A DNA stretch of 64,000 bases from NCBI RefSeq assembly GCF_027922425.1, contig NZ_BSFQ01000012.1:62001-126000 (forward strand). Direction: 5' to 3'. A model generated the notes under the pieces. It was given only the letters and a program-made list of their open reading frames with translations. It made no database searches and was not told the origin of the DNA. Shown piece by piece: positions 1-8,833 of this stretch. Source of the DNA: Pseudonocardia halophobica (GTDB lineage: Bacteria; Actinomycetota; Actinomycetes; Mycobacteriales; Pseudonocardiaceae). Within the stretch, counting starts at the first letter, position 1. Each line of letters opens with the position of its first letter. A program made the translations under genes and the position numbers.

Positions 1-912
1 CTCTACGCCGCGGTCGAGGGCGAGCCGCCCTTCGGCCTCGACGACAACGCCTACGCCCTGCTCCACAAGGTCGCCACCGGCGCGGTCCGGCCGCCGGAGA
101 ACGCGGGTCCGCTCACCGCGCTGCTCATGCGCCTGCTGTCCAACGAGCCCACGGACCGTCCCACCGCCGCCCAGGCGCGGGACGCGCTGACCGCGATCTC
201 GGGCAGCGCGTCGGCCTCCGGAGCGGCCGCCGCCACCGCGCCGGTCACCACGCGCGTGCTGCCGGGGCCGCAGCAGGCCCCGGCCAAGTCCGGCCCGCGC
301 ACGCTCACGGACATGCCGGCGCCGCCGGTCGTCGTACCGCCGGCGGCGGAGCGGCCGCCGGCCCCCGCGGGGAAGTCGCGCGGGCGGCGGCTGCTGCCGT
401 TCGTCATCGCCGCCGTCGTGCTGCTCGTGGTGGGCGTCGGCGTCGCGATCGGTGCCATGCGCTCGGCCGACAACGGCTCGAGCGGCGCGGTCACGCCGCC
501 TCCCGTCGCGGCGCCCACGACCAGCCCGTCGCCGACCAGGACCACCCCGCCCACGACGACCCCGCGCACGACCACCCCGTCGCCCACGCCGTCGAGCGCG
601 GCCTCGGACACCGACGCGGTGTCCTTCGTGCAGCGCTACTACAGCCTCCTGCCCGACGACCCCGACGCCGCCTTCGCGCTGCTCGGCTCGCAGGCGCAGG
701 CGGCCTCGGGCGGCCTCGACGGCTTCCGGAACTTCTACGGCGGCATGAGCGAGGTCGAGATCCAGAACGCCCGCTCCACCGGGCAGGGCCAGGTCTCGGG
801 CACGATCGTCTTCACCCGCAACGACGGCTCCACCAGCAGCGAGCCCTACACCTTCCGGGTCGGCACGGGCAGCGACGGCAACCAGCTCATCCAGTCCTTC
901 TCCCGCGCCTGA
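1..912 (+). CDS. Membrane Ser/Thr protein kinase, C-terminal part (5' truncated by window)
   Basis: The reading frame is open from base 1, so the gene begins outside the window. The first residues (GEPPFG, then a conserved RPTA segment near residue 55) match the end of a Hanks-type Ser/Thr kinase catalytic domain. A Pro/Ala-rich juxtamembrane linker follows, then one strongly hydrophobic membrane segment (about residues 130-152), a Thr/Pro/Ser-rich spacer and a roughly 100-residue C-terminal domain presumed outside the cell. That domain looks like a small alpha/beta NTF2-type sensor and there are no PASTA repeats. The kinase would sense an extracellular signal and phosphorylate Ser/Thr targets in the cytoplasm. 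Family is certain; ligand and targets are unknown. Confidence 0.85.
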   Translation, partial: LYAAVEGEPPFGLDDNAYALLHKVATGAVRPPENAGPLTALLMRLLSNEPTDRPTAAQARDALTAISGSASASGAAAATAPVTTRVLPGPQQAPAKSGPRTLTDMPAPPVVVPPAAERPPAPAGKSRGRRLLPFVIAAVVLLVVGVGVAIGAMRSADNGSSGAVTPPPVAAPTTSPSPTRTTPPTTTPRTTTPSPTPSSAASDTDAVSFVQRYYSLLPDDPDAAFALLGSQAQAASGGLDGFRNFYGGMSEVEIQNARSTGQGQVSGTIVFTRNDGSTSSEPYTFRVGTGSDGNQLIQSFSRA

Positions 913-920
913 CCCCGTCC

Positions 921-1034
921 CCGGCAGCGCTATGGAACCATAACGCGTCAAAGGAAGACCCCTGACAGCGTTATGGATCCATAACGCGCCAGAAGAAGAC
1001 CCCTGACAACGTTATGGATCCATGACGCGCCTGG
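921..1034. repeat. Three direct 41-bp units, each with a 20-bp palindrome
   Basis: Between the convergent ends of the kinase and the S9 peptidase lie three tandem units spaced exactly 41 bp. Their palindromic cores are at 927-946, 968-987 and 1009-1028. The middle core is a perfect 20-bp palindrome built on TTATGGATCCATAA, and the outer two carry a few mismatches. Each core is followed by an AGAAGACCCCTGAC-like spacer. The array could form transcript-ending hairpins for both genes, or bind a dimeric protein. There is no T-tract. The array runs up to the stop codon of the peptidase gene. Confidence 0.8.
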
Positions 1035-2945
1035 TCACGCGGTCTGCGAGGCAGGCTCCGTGAGGTGGCCCGTCACCCACCGCACCACCTCGGCGGTGAA
1101 CTCGGCGCGGTTGGCGACGGCGTGGGTCTCGTGGCCCTCGTCGTCGAACAGGAGGAAGTGGGGGGCCGCGCCGCGGGCCCGCAGCGCCTCGACGATCCGC
1201 TCGGCCTCGCCCAGCGGGACGTTGGTGTCGTACGCCCCGTGCACCACCATGAGCGGTGCGCTGATCCGGTCGGCGCTGTGGATGGGGGAGAGCGCGCGCA
1301 GCATCTCCCCGTCCCGCTCCGGGTCGCCGTACTTGGTGGTCGCGGCGGCGGCGATCCACGGCTCGGTGTCGGAGTAGAAGGTCTGCAGGTCGGACATGCC
1401 GCACACGTCGACGCCCACCGCGAACAGCTCGGGGAACCACGCGAGCGCGACGAGGGTGAGGTAGCCGCCGTAGGAGCGCCCGGACACCCCGATGCGGTCC
1501 GGGTCGGCGAGGCCGGACGACGTGAGGAAGCCGACCGCGGCACGCACGTCCGTGATCGCGGTGAAGCGGCGGTCCAGGTCGTCCGCCTGCGAGAACACGC
1601 GCCCGAACCCGGCCGAGCCGCGGACGTTGGGCGCGAAGACCTGCACACCGGAGGCGACCAGCGCCTGGAACAGCGGCTGGAAGACGGGGCGTTCCTGCGC
1701 CTCCGGCCCGCCGTGCAGCCACACCAGGGTCGGGGCGGCGCCGAACCCGCCGCGGGGCCGGAACAGCCACCCGGTGAGCGTGAGCCCGTCCTCGGCGCGG
1801 AACTCGTGGAGCGTGGGGTCGACGAGCTGCTCGAGCGCGTCGAAGCTGTCGGGGAGCAGCGGGGTGGGCTCGGCGAGGGGGACGTCGAGCGCGATCCGGG
1901 CGACGTGCGGCGCGACCGCAGGCCCCTCGCTGCCGACGAGCAGCGCCTGGCCGTCGCGGGTGAACGCCAGCCCCGTCACGACGTCGCCGGGGTGATCGGG
2001 CACCGGGTCGGTGAGGCCGGTGCGCAGGTCGACGAGCTCGAGCTCCGAGCGGCCGTCGACGTTCCAGACGAGCGCGGCGCGGGCCCCGGCCGGGTCGAGG
2101 GCGACCTGGTCGAGGTCGTCGTGTCCTCTGCAGGCGACCTCCCACGCGAGGGAGACCTCCCCGCCGGACGCGTCGTCGCCGATGGAGCAGGCAAGCAGCG
2201 CGGGGCGGTCCCGCCCGGCGTCCGTGTGCAGGTAGAGCACCGCGCCGGTGACGCCGAAGCGCCCGTCGGCCACGGTGGCGTCGTGCCCGGGGAGCAGGTC
2301 GGTGCGGCGGCCGGTCCACAGGTCGATGAGCTCGAGGGTGCGGGCGCCGCGGCGCCCGGTGCGCAGGACGGCCCGACGGCCGTCGCGACTGACCGCGCAC
2401 ACCACGGCGGCCGGCCCGGAGCCGAGGACGATCGAGGAGCCGTCCCGGACGTCGACGAGGCAGGCCGTGCCGGACCCGTCGCCACCGGAGGCGCGGTCCG
2501 AGTAGATGGTGACGCCGAGCTGGCGCCCGGTGGGCGACCAGGCCCCGAGCGTGACGGCCGAGGAGCCGGCGGCGATCTCGCGCCGCTCGGTCCCGTCGGG
2601 GGAGAGCAGCAGGACCCGGGTCCGCTCCCCGCCACCGGGGGCGACCTCGCAGGCCACGAAGGAGCCGTCCGGGCACCAGCTCAGCGCCTTGACGTCGCAC
2701 GCCACGACCGGGTCCACCTCGGTGTCCAGCGGCGTGGCGGGCTGCTCGACCGGCCGCTCGCCCGCCGGCATGGGGCCGACGTAGGCGCGCGGCCGCCCGT
2801 CCCGGTCGGAGACCCAGGCCAGCAGGGTGCCGTCCGGGGAGGGGAGCGCGGAGCGGTAGGCGGGGGTGAAGAGGTGCTCGTCCAGCTCACCGGCCAGCTG
2901 CGCGCGGCGCCGGTCGGTGAAGGTATCCACGTTGACACCGGTCAT
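1035..2945 (-). CDS. S9 family prolyl-oligopeptidase-type peptidase
   Basis: This 636-residue protein has an N-terminal beta-propeller-like region (residues about 30-370, repeated Asp-Gly strand motifs) and a C-terminal alpha/beta-hydrolase domain. The nucleophile elbow GRSYGG places Ser491, with likely partners Asp573 (GAYDTNV) and His605 (DEGHETH). That is the prolyl oligopeptidase/acylaminoacyl-peptidase architecture. No signal peptide is seen, so it should act on short peptides in the cytoplasm. Its start lies 3 bp after the stop of the amidotransferase gene, so it is the last gene of a three-gene operon. It may hydrolyse the product or a related peptide made by its neighbours (inference). 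Family assignment is firm. Confidence 0.85.
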   Translation of the reverse strand: MTGVNVDTFTDRRRAQLAGELDEHLFTPAYRSALPSPDGTLLAWVSDRDGRPRAYVGPMPAGERPVEQPATPLDTEVDPVVACDVKALSWCPDGSFVACEVAPGGGERTRVLLLSPDGTERREIAAGSSAVTLGAWSPTGRQLGVTIYSDRASGGDGSGTACLVDVRDGSSIVLGSGPAAVVCAVSRDGRRAVLRTGRRGARTLELIDLWTGRRTDLLPGHDATVADGRFGVTGAVLYLHTDAGRDRPALLACSIGDDASGGEVSLAWEVACRGHDDLDQVALDPAGARAALVWNVDGRSELELVDLRTGLTDPVPDHPGDVVTGLAFTRDGQALLVGSEGPAVAPHVARIALDVPLAEPTPLLPDSFDALEQLVDPTLHEFRAEDGLTLTGWLFRPRGGFGAAPTLVWLHGGPEAQERPVFQPLFQALVASGVQVFAPNVRGSAGFGRVFSQADDLDRRFTAITDVRAAVGFLTSSGLADPDRIGVSGRSYGGYLTLVALAWFPELFAVGVDVCGMSDLQTFYSDTEPWIAAAATTKYGDPERDGEMLRALSPIHSADRISAPLMVVHGAYDTNVPLGEAERIVEALRARGAAPHFLLFDDEGHETHAVANRAEFTAEVVRWVTGHLTEPASQTA

Positions 2946-2948
2946 GAG

Positions 2949-4721
2949 CTAGATCCCCCTCTCCTGTAACCACATCTCCAGCAGCGCTACCTGCCACAAC
3001 GCGTTCGACCCCAGGTTGGTGCGCTGGGTGTTCGGATCCGCGAGCATACGGTCGAGCCAGTCGCCCCGGACAAGGCCCCGCGCCTTGGCCACCGGGTCGG
3101 TCACGGCGTCGCGCACCCGCTCGAGGAACGGTCCTTCCAGGTGACGGATGGCGGGCACCGGGAAATACCCCTTGGGCCGGTCGATCACCTCGTCCGGGAC
3201 GACGCCGCGGGCCGCCTCCTTGAGGATGCCCTTGCCGCCGAGCGCGAGCTTCAGTTCTGGTGGGCACGCCGCCGCGAGCTCGACGAGCTCGTGGTCCAGG
3301 AACGGTACGCGGGCCTCGAGTCCCCAGGCCATCGTCATGTTGTCGACGCGCTTGACCGGATCGTCCACGAGCATGATCGTGCTGTCCAGCCTCAGTGCGG
3401 CGTCCAACGTCTCGTCGGCACCCGGCGTTCCGAAGTGCTCGGCGATGAAGGCCCGGCTGGGGTCGTGGTCGAGGAGCCACTCGGGCTCGAGGATGTCGGC
3501 CAGCTCGCCGTGGGGGCGGTCGGTGAACACCGCCTGGTAAGCCTCGACGGCCTGGTCGCGGGGGGTGTCGCGCAGCGGCGGGTACCAGTCATAGCCCGCG
3601 AACACCTCGTCGGCGCCCTGGCCGGACTGCACCACGGTCACGGACTTCGACACCTGCTCGGACAGCAGGTAGAAGGCCACGCAGTCGTGGCTGACCATCG
3701 GCTCGGCCATCGCCGTGATCGCCTCGTCGACGGCCGGGAGCATCCGCGCCGGGTCCACCAGGATCTGCTGGTGGTCGGTCCCGAACTCCTTGGCCACGAT
3801 GTCCGAGAACTCGAACTCGTCGCCCCGCTCGCCGCCGGCGGCGTGGAAGCCGACGGAGAAGGTCTTCAGCCCCGTCTGCCCCTCCTGCGCCAGCAGCGCC
3901 ACGATCAGTGACGAGTCCAGCCCGCCCGAGAGCAGCACGCCGACCGGCACGTCGGCGACCATCCGGCGGCGCACGGCCGTGCGCAGGCCGTCGAGCACGG
4001 CCTCCTTCCAGTCCGTGATCCCCAGCTCGGGGCGGCGCTCGTGGACCGGCGTCCAGTACACGCGGTCGGAGTGGCGGCCGTCGGGCTCGTAGACGCGGAC
4101 GGTCGCCGGCGGCAGCTTGCCGACGCCCGCGAGGATCGTCCGCGGCGCCGGGACCACCGAGTGGAACGTCATGTAGTGGTGCAGCGCCACCGGGTCGATC
4201 GAGGTGTCGACGCCGCCGGCCTCCAGCAGCGCGGGCAGTGACGAGGCGAACCGCAGGACGCCCGCCCCTTCGGTCAGGTACAGCGGCTTGATCCCCAGCC
4301 GGTCGCGGCCCAGGACGAGCCGGCCGCTGTCCCGCTCGGCCACGGCGAACGCGAACATCCCGTAGAAGTGCTCCACGCACTCCGGGCCCCAGTGCGCGTA
4401 GGCCTTGAGCACCGTCTCGGTGTCGGAGTCGGAGAAGAACGCGTAGCCGGCCGCCTCGAGCTCGCGACGCAGGTCCTGGTAGTTGTAGATGCAGCCGTTG
4501 AACACCACGGCGAGCCCGAGCGCGGAGTCGACCATCGGCTGGGCGCCCCGCTCGGACAGGTCGATGATCTTGAGACGCCGGTGGCCCAGCGCCACCGGGC
4601 CGGCCGCGTGCACCCCGGTCCCGTCCGGGCCGCGGCGCTCCATCGCCTTGACGATCCGGGCGACGACGGCCGGATCGGCCGAGCTGCCGTCGAACCGCAT
4701 CTCACCGGCGATTCCGCACAT
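2949..4721 (-). CDS. Asparagine-synthase-like glutamine amidotransferase
   Basis: The 590-residue protein begins MCGIAG, so Cys2 is the class II glutamine amidotransferase nucleophile. A glutaminase domain (about 1-210) precedes an ATP-pyrophosphatase synthetase domain with the PP-loop SGGLDSS at 265-271. The expected reaction is ATP-dependent amide transfer from glutamine to an activated carboxylate. Its neighbour is a GCS2/ATP-grasp ligase fusion rather than an aspartate enzyme. It therefore more likely belongs to the AsnO/N-acetylglutaminylglutamine-amide-type branch than to housekeeping AsnB. The product is unproven. It is co-transcribed with the ligase upstream (22-bp gap) and the peptidase downstream. 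Confidence 0.85.
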   Translation of the reverse strand: MCGIAGEMRFDGSSADPAVVARIVKAMERRGPDGTGVHAAGPVALGHRRLKIIDLSERGAQPMVDSALGLAVVFNGCIYNYQDLRRELEAAGYAFFSDSDTETVLKAYAHWGPECVEHFYGMFAFAVAERDSGRLVLGRDRLGIKPLYLTEGAGVLRFASSLPALLEAGGVDTSIDPVALHHYMTFHSVVPAPRTILAGVGKLPPATVRVYEPDGRHSDRVYWTPVHERRPELGITDWKEAVLDGLRTAVRRRMVADVPVGVLLSGGLDSSLIVALLAQEGQTGLKTFSVGFHAAGGERGDEFEFSDIVAKEFGTDHQQILVDPARMLPAVDEAITAMAEPMVSHDCVAFYLLSEQVSKSVTVVQSGQGADEVFAGYDWYPPLRDTPRDQAVEAYQAVFTDRPHGELADILEPEWLLDHDPSRAFIAEHFGTPGADETLDAALRLDSTIMLVDDPVKRVDNMTMAWGLEARVPFLDHELVELAAACPPELKLALGGKGILKEAARGVVPDEVIDRPKGYFPVPAIRHLEGPFLERVRDAVTDPVAKARGLVRGDWLDRMLADPNTQRTNLGSNALWQVALLEMWLQERGI

Positions 4722-4742
4722 GTGGCTACCTCCAACTGCTGA

Positions 4743-7313
4743 CTACCGCAGGATCCAGGTGTCCTTGGCGCCGCCGCCCCGCGACGAGTTGACGATGAGG
4801 CTGCCGGACGGCGCGACCCGCGACAGCGCCGCCGGGACGACGTCGAGGTGCGCCCGGCCCCCGTACTGGCTCTGGAACACGAAGGCCCGCAGGTCGACCG
4901 CCCGCGGCTCCAGCCGGTTCCCGGAGAAGGTCGGGTGGGTGGACAGCGACACCATGTCCTGGGCCACCCACATGGCCGGCTCGGCCCGGATCAGCTTCTC
5001 CACCTCGGTGAGCTCCGAGCGCTCGGCGTGCGGGCCGATCACGATCCCGCTGCCGCCGTAGCCGTCGACGGGCTTGAGCACGAGCTCGTCGAGCCGGTCG
5101 AGCACCTCCGCGCGCCGCTCGTCGTCGACGCAGGGGTAGGTCGGGACGATGTCCAGCAGCGGGGTCTCGTCGAGGTAGTAGGCGATCATGTCGGGGACGT
5201 AGGCGTAGACGAGCTTGTCGTCGGCCACGCCGTTGCCCAATGCGTTGAGCAGCGCGACCCGGCCCCGGGACACCGCGCTCGCCAGCGCCCGCCCGAGCGG
5301 CCGCATGTCGGCGCCCCGGGCGTTCATCAGGTCCTTCTCGTCCATCCGACGGTAGAGCGCGGACAGTCGCCGCTTCCCGCCCGTCGTCACCAGGTAGACG
5401 CCGTCCTCGGTGACCTGCAGGTCCCGCGGCGTCACCACCGGCACACCCATCCGGTCGGCGAGCAGCCTGTGCTCGAAGAAGGCCGAGTCGGAGGGGCCCG
5501 ACGACAGCAGCGCCACCTCGTCGGCGCCCGGGCTGCCCGAGTCGGTCGCCGAGAGCAGCGCGGCCCGCAGCCGTCCGGGCACGTCCTCGAGCCCGACGAC
5601 GCCCGTCGGCGGCTCCAGGTCGCTCATCACGCTGCGGACCAGGCGCCGGCTCATGATCGAGTAGCCGATGCCGGACGGGACGCGCAGGTTGTCCTCGAGC
5701 ACGAGCCAGCGGTCCGGCGCGTCGCGGACCAGGTCGATCCCGGCCACGGCGATCCGCACGACGTCGCCGGGCACGATCTCGCCCTCGCGGTTGCGGCCGG
5801 GTGCGGCGTCGACCACCGCCGCGGGGACGACGCCGTCGTGCAGGATGCGGCGCTCGCCGTAGACGTCCCGGACGAACAGCTCCAGCGCCCGGACCCGCTG
5901 CGCGAGCCCCGCCTCGAGGACGTGCCAGTCCTCGGCGCTCACGATCCGCGGCACCAGGTCCAGCGGGAAGAGCCGGGCCTCGGCCGTGCCGTCCTCGGGC
6001 CCGAACGTCACCCCGCGCGCCCGCTGCTCGGTCTCGAGCGCCGACTCCGCGGCGACCATCCCGCGCGGCCCGAGGCGTTCCAGCGCCCGGAACATCCAGC
6101 CGTACTGCGGCAGGACGGTGCCGCCGTTGCTGACCGCCTCGTCGAACGTGCCCGGCCGGTAGTCGGCGAGCAGTTCCCGGGCGAGCGGCACCTCGACCGG
6201 GGGCTCGATCGAGAGCAGCCGGCCCTGGGTGTTGGCGACGAGGGCGTCGACGACGTCCGTCAGCCGGCCGCGGCGGCCGAACATCCGGCGCTGCCGGGCG
6301 GCGGCGCTCCCGCGCTCCAGGGTGGCCTGCGACAGCGCGAGGACCTGCTCCCAGTCGCCCAGCTCCTCCAGCTGCGGGCGCAGCATGTCGACGAGCTGCC
6401 CGACCAGCAGCGGGGGCGAGACCAGCGAGGGGCCGACCAGGTCGACGAGGTCGCCCTCGAGCCCCGAGCGCGCGGCCCGCCAGTTCGCCGAGCGCAGCAG
6501 CTCCTGCCGGCTCGTCGGCAGCGGGAGGCCCTTGGCCAGGTCCTCGCCGGCCTTGCACACCAGGGCGCGGAACAGCCCGGCGATGAGGACGACGTCGTCG
6601 ACCTCCGTGCAGGCGTCGCACACCCGCAGCTCGACGGTCGGCACGTGCGCGCTCGGCCGGATGTCGAAGTAGAGCATCCCGGGGTCGCTGATCGTGCCCG
6701 AGGCGATCAGCTCCTGGACCATCGCGTCGTACTCCGCGGCGGTCTCGACCGTCGCCGGCGGCCCGGAGGTCGGCCAGCGCGACCAGACCATGCTGCGGTA
6801 GCTCGCGTAGCCGGTGTCGTTGCCGCGCCAGTACGGCGAGCTGGCCGAGAGGGCGAGCAGGATGTGCAGGTAGGGGGCCACCCGCCGGACGACCTGCACC
6901 GCGGTGTCCCGGTCCGGCACGTCGACGTGCACCTGCGCGCCGCAGATGTGCTGCTCCCGCACGAGCATCTGGTACTCGTGCTGCATCTTCTCGTAGCGGG
7001 CCCCGGCGGAGATGTCGTCGCCGGTCAGGTCGACGAGCGGGACGGTGCCCGCGGCGACGATCCCCAGCCCGTGCGGCTCGGCGACGCTCTCCAGCCTCCG
7101 GCGCAGCCGCCGCAGGTGCGCACCCAGCTCGTCGAGGGTCTCGCAGACCGGCGTGTTCGTCTCGACCAGCGAGCGCTGCAGCTCCCGGGCGAACTCGGCC
7201 CCGTCGAGCTCGGGGAGGAGGGAGTCGACCTCGGGCGCGGCCTGCCGCGTCTCGAGGTCCACGACGTGGAACTCCTCCTCGACCCCGAGAAGGGGTTTCC
7301 CGGCGCCACTCAT
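4743..7313 (-). CDS. Carboxylate-amine ligase (GCS2/YbdK) fused to circularly permuted ATP-grasp protein
   Basis: The 856-residue fusion has two ligase modules. Residues about 1-375 match the glutamate-cysteine ligase family 2/YbdK fold (GVEEEFHVVD at the start, CGAQVHVDVP, and RPSAHVPTVELRVCD). Residues about 380-856 match the circularly permuted type 2 ATP-grasp family (SNGGTVLPQYGWM, LVLEDNLRVPSG, KPVDGYGGSG, and the terminal SSRGGGAKDTW). Both families make carboxylate-amine (peptide-like) bonds with ATP. The gene is first in an operon with an amidotransferase and a peptidase, suggesting assembly of a small amidated peptide. The start is supported by a TAGCGT box 7 nt before the ATG, giving a leaderless mRNA. 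Confidence 0.85.
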   Translation of the reverse strand: MSGAGKPLLGVEEEFHVVDLETRQAAPEVDSLLPELDGAEFARELQRSLVETNTPVCETLDELGAHLRRLRRRLESVAEPHGLGIVAAGTVPLVDLTGDDISAGARYEKMQHEYQMLVREQHICGAQVHVDVPDRDTAVQVVRRVAPYLHILLALSASSPYWRGNDTGYASYRSMVWSRWPTSGPPATVETAAEYDAMVQELIASGTISDPGMLYFDIRPSAHVPTVELRVCDACTEVDDVVLIAGLFRALVCKAGEDLAKGLPLPTSRQELLRSANWRAARSGLEGDLVDLVGPSLVSPPLLVGQLVDMLRPQLEELGDWEQVLALSQATLERGSAAARQRRMFGRRGRLTDVVDALVANTQGRLLSIEPPVEVPLARELLADYRPGTFDEAVSNGGTVLPQYGWMFRALERLGPRGMVAAESALETEQRARGVTFGPEDGTAEARLFPLDLVPRIVSAEDWHVLEAGLAQRVRALELFVRDVYGERRILHDGVVPAAVVDAAPGRNREGEIVPGDVVRIAVAGIDLVRDAPDRWLVLEDNLRVPSGIGYSIMSRRLVRSVMSDLEPPTGVVGLEDVPGRLRAALLSATDSGSPGADEVALLSSGPSDSAFFEHRLLADRMGVPVVTPRDLQVTEDGVYLVTTGGKRRLSALYRRMDEKDLMNARGADMRPLGRALASAVSRGRVALLNALGNGVADDKLVYAYVPDMIAYYLDETPLLDIVPTYPCVDDERRAEVLDRLDELVLKPVDGYGGSGIVIGPHAERSELTEVEKLIRAEPAMWVAQDMVSLSTHPTFSGNRLEPRAVDLRAFVFQSQYGGRAHLDVVPAALSRVAPSGSLIVNSSRGGGAKDTWILR

Positions 7314-7320
7314 GCGGGTG

Positions 7321-7326
7321 ACGCTA
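7321..7326 (-). promoter_or_regulatory. -10 box for leaderless transcription of the ligase fusion gene
   Basis: On the minus strand TAGCGT (TANNNT pattern) is followed by 7 nt and then the ATG at 7313. No Shine-Dalgarno sequence fits. This spacing is typical of leaderless actinobacterial transcripts. Confidence 0.55.
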
Positions 7327-7409
7327 GGGGCCGATTGTTACGGGCGGATCTCCTGAGGGCGGGGCCCTGCTCACGTCCGTGCCCGCCTCCGTGCCCGCCT
7401 CCCCGGGGC

Positions 7410-8051
7410 TCAGCCGGTGTAGGCGGCCTCGAAGAAGGCGAGCTCGAGGTCCACGGCCTCGGCGAAGAAGCGGGCGAGCCGGCGCGGGTCCCGGGCCTGC
7501 GGCGCGACGCGGTCCAGCTCGGCGCGCAGAAAGGCGACCCAGGCCTCGAACGCGGGGCCGCGGTGCAGGTCGATCCAGCCGCGGGCGATCGGGTCGGTCG
7601 GCAGCGGTCCACGGGGGCGGGATGCCCAGTCGAGGTAGAGCCATTCCGCCACGACGAGCACTGTGACGATCTCGGGGTAGCTCGCGTCCGCACGGGTGCC
7701 GTCCATGAGGTCGATGAAGCCCTGCGTCGGGGCCGCCCGCTCCGGGGCCGTCCGGTCGGCGTCGGCGACGCCGAGGAGGTCGAAGGAGCGGTGGAAGTAG
7801 TCGTGCTCGTCGCCGGCGACCAGCCCGACCTGGCGGGCGTGCACCACCCGTGCGGCGGGATCGTCGCAGGTGGCGACGGCGGCACCCATCAGGGCCAGGA
7901 AGGCGTCGCAGAACTGGAAGTCCTGCACGAGGTAGCGGCGCAGCACGTCGGGTGCGACGGTCCCGGCCCACAGCTCCTCGACGAACCGGTGGCCGACGGC
8001 GGCCTCCCAGGTCTCCCGGCCGGACTCGCGCAACTCCTGCGAAAAGCTCAC
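7410..8051 (-). CDS. TenA family protein (thiaminase II-like)
   Basis: The 213-residue all-helical protein resembles the TenA/THI-4/PqqC family: an ELWAGTVAP-RYLVQDFQFCDAFL segment early and a C-terminal FFEAVDLELAFFEAAY stretch with the usual acidic residues. TenA enzymes hydrolyse aminopyrimidine thiamin breakdown products for salvage. Cys48 in DFQFCDAF lies near the first conserved motif, but the catalytic Cys of TenC-type enzymes is not obvious to me, so it could be a TenA_E-type member. The GTG start is 8 nt after a TAGGGT box that overlaps the stop of the upstream metallo-hydrolase gene. No other thiamin gene is adjacent. Confidence 0.75.
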   Translation of the reverse strand: MSFSQELRESGRETWEAAVGHRFVEELWAGTVAPDVLRRYLVQDFQFCDAFLALMGAAVATCDDPAARVVHARQVGLVAGDEHDYFHRSFDLLGVADADRTAPERAAPTQGFIDLMDGTRADASYPEIVTVLVVAEWLYLDWASRPRGPLPTDPIARGWIDLHRGPAFEAWVAFLRAELDRVAPQARDPRRLARFFAEAVDLELAFFEAAYTG

Positions 8052-8062
8052 GCTCGCCGACC

Positions 8063-8833
8063 CTAGGGCTCCTCGGGCCAGGGGACGCCGGGGTGGGGCG
8101 AGCGTGCCTCCGCCTCGGTCCCGTCGAGCTCCCCGGCGGCGACGGCGCGGGCGAGCGCGGCCACCGCCGCCAGCTCGCCGTGCTGGGCCCGGGCCTGGGC
8201 GGGGGTCATCGGGTGGCCGTGTCCCGGGACGTACGTGCCGGCGTCGAGGGCGAGCAGCGCGGCGACGGCGTCGGCCCAGGCGAGCGGGTGGGCGTCCTCG
8301 TAGTCCGGCGGGGCGCCGGACTCCAGGAGGTCGCCGGCGAACAGCACGTCCGCGTCGGGTACGTGCACGGCCAGGTCGTGGTCGGTGTGTCCGGGCCCGG
8401 GCGCGACCAGCACGACCTCCCGTCCGCCGAGGTCGACCGACGGGGGTGCGGGGTCCGGGGGTACCGGCTCGGTCGCCTCCAGCGCCGCGGCCGTCGCCTC
8501 GTCGCCCTCCTCGCGGTAGTGCACGGCCCAGTGCTCGCGTTGGTCGGCGGCCGTGCGCTCCAGGGCGGCCCGGCAGCCCGGATGGGCGAGTACGGGGGCG
8601 GGCAGGAACGCGGCCGTGCCGAAGCAGTGGTCGAAGTGGGCGTGGGTCAGCACGACGGTCAGCGGCAGCGCGGTCACCGCACGCACTGCGGCGGCGAGCT
8701 CGGCGCCCTGCTCCCGGTCGCCCCGGGTGTCGATCACCAGCGCGCGCTCGGCGCCGAGGACCAGCCCGGTGGTGAGGTCGAGCTCGGCGTGCCGGCGGGC
8801 CAGCACGCCGTCCCCCACCTCGATCCAGGTCAC
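8063..8833 (-). CDS. MBL-fold metallo-hydrolase
   Basis: The metallo-beta-lactamase signature THAHFDH lies at residues 63-69 (metal ligands His64, His66, Asp68, His69), followed by GPGHTDHD and the FAGDLLESG strand. A late GHGHP supplies another likely ligand. The frame is open much further upstream, but the GTG at 8833 is chosen because it overlaps the mobA stop in a GTGA junction and starts just before the first domain strand. At 256 residues it fits a compact hydrolase. The substrate is unknown. It probably shares a transcript with mobA. Confidence 0.8.
   Translation of the reverse strand: MTWIEVGDGVLARRHAELDLTTGLVLGAERALVIDTRGDREQGAELAAAVRAVTALPLTVVLTHAHFDHCFGTAAFLPAPVLAHPGCRAALERTAADQREHWAVHYREEGDEATAAALEATEPVPPDPAPPSVDLGGREVVLVAPGPGHTDHDLAVHVPDADVLFAGDLLESGAPPDYEDAHPLAWADAVAALLALDAGTYVPGHGHPMTPAQARAQHGELAAVAALARAVAAGELDGTEAEARSPHPGVPWPEEP

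Noticed and set aside
4848..8066. Plus-strand 1072-residue frame
   Set aside because: Antisense shadow of the ligase fusion and TenA genes, rich in Arg, Val, Asp and Gly, with no domain.
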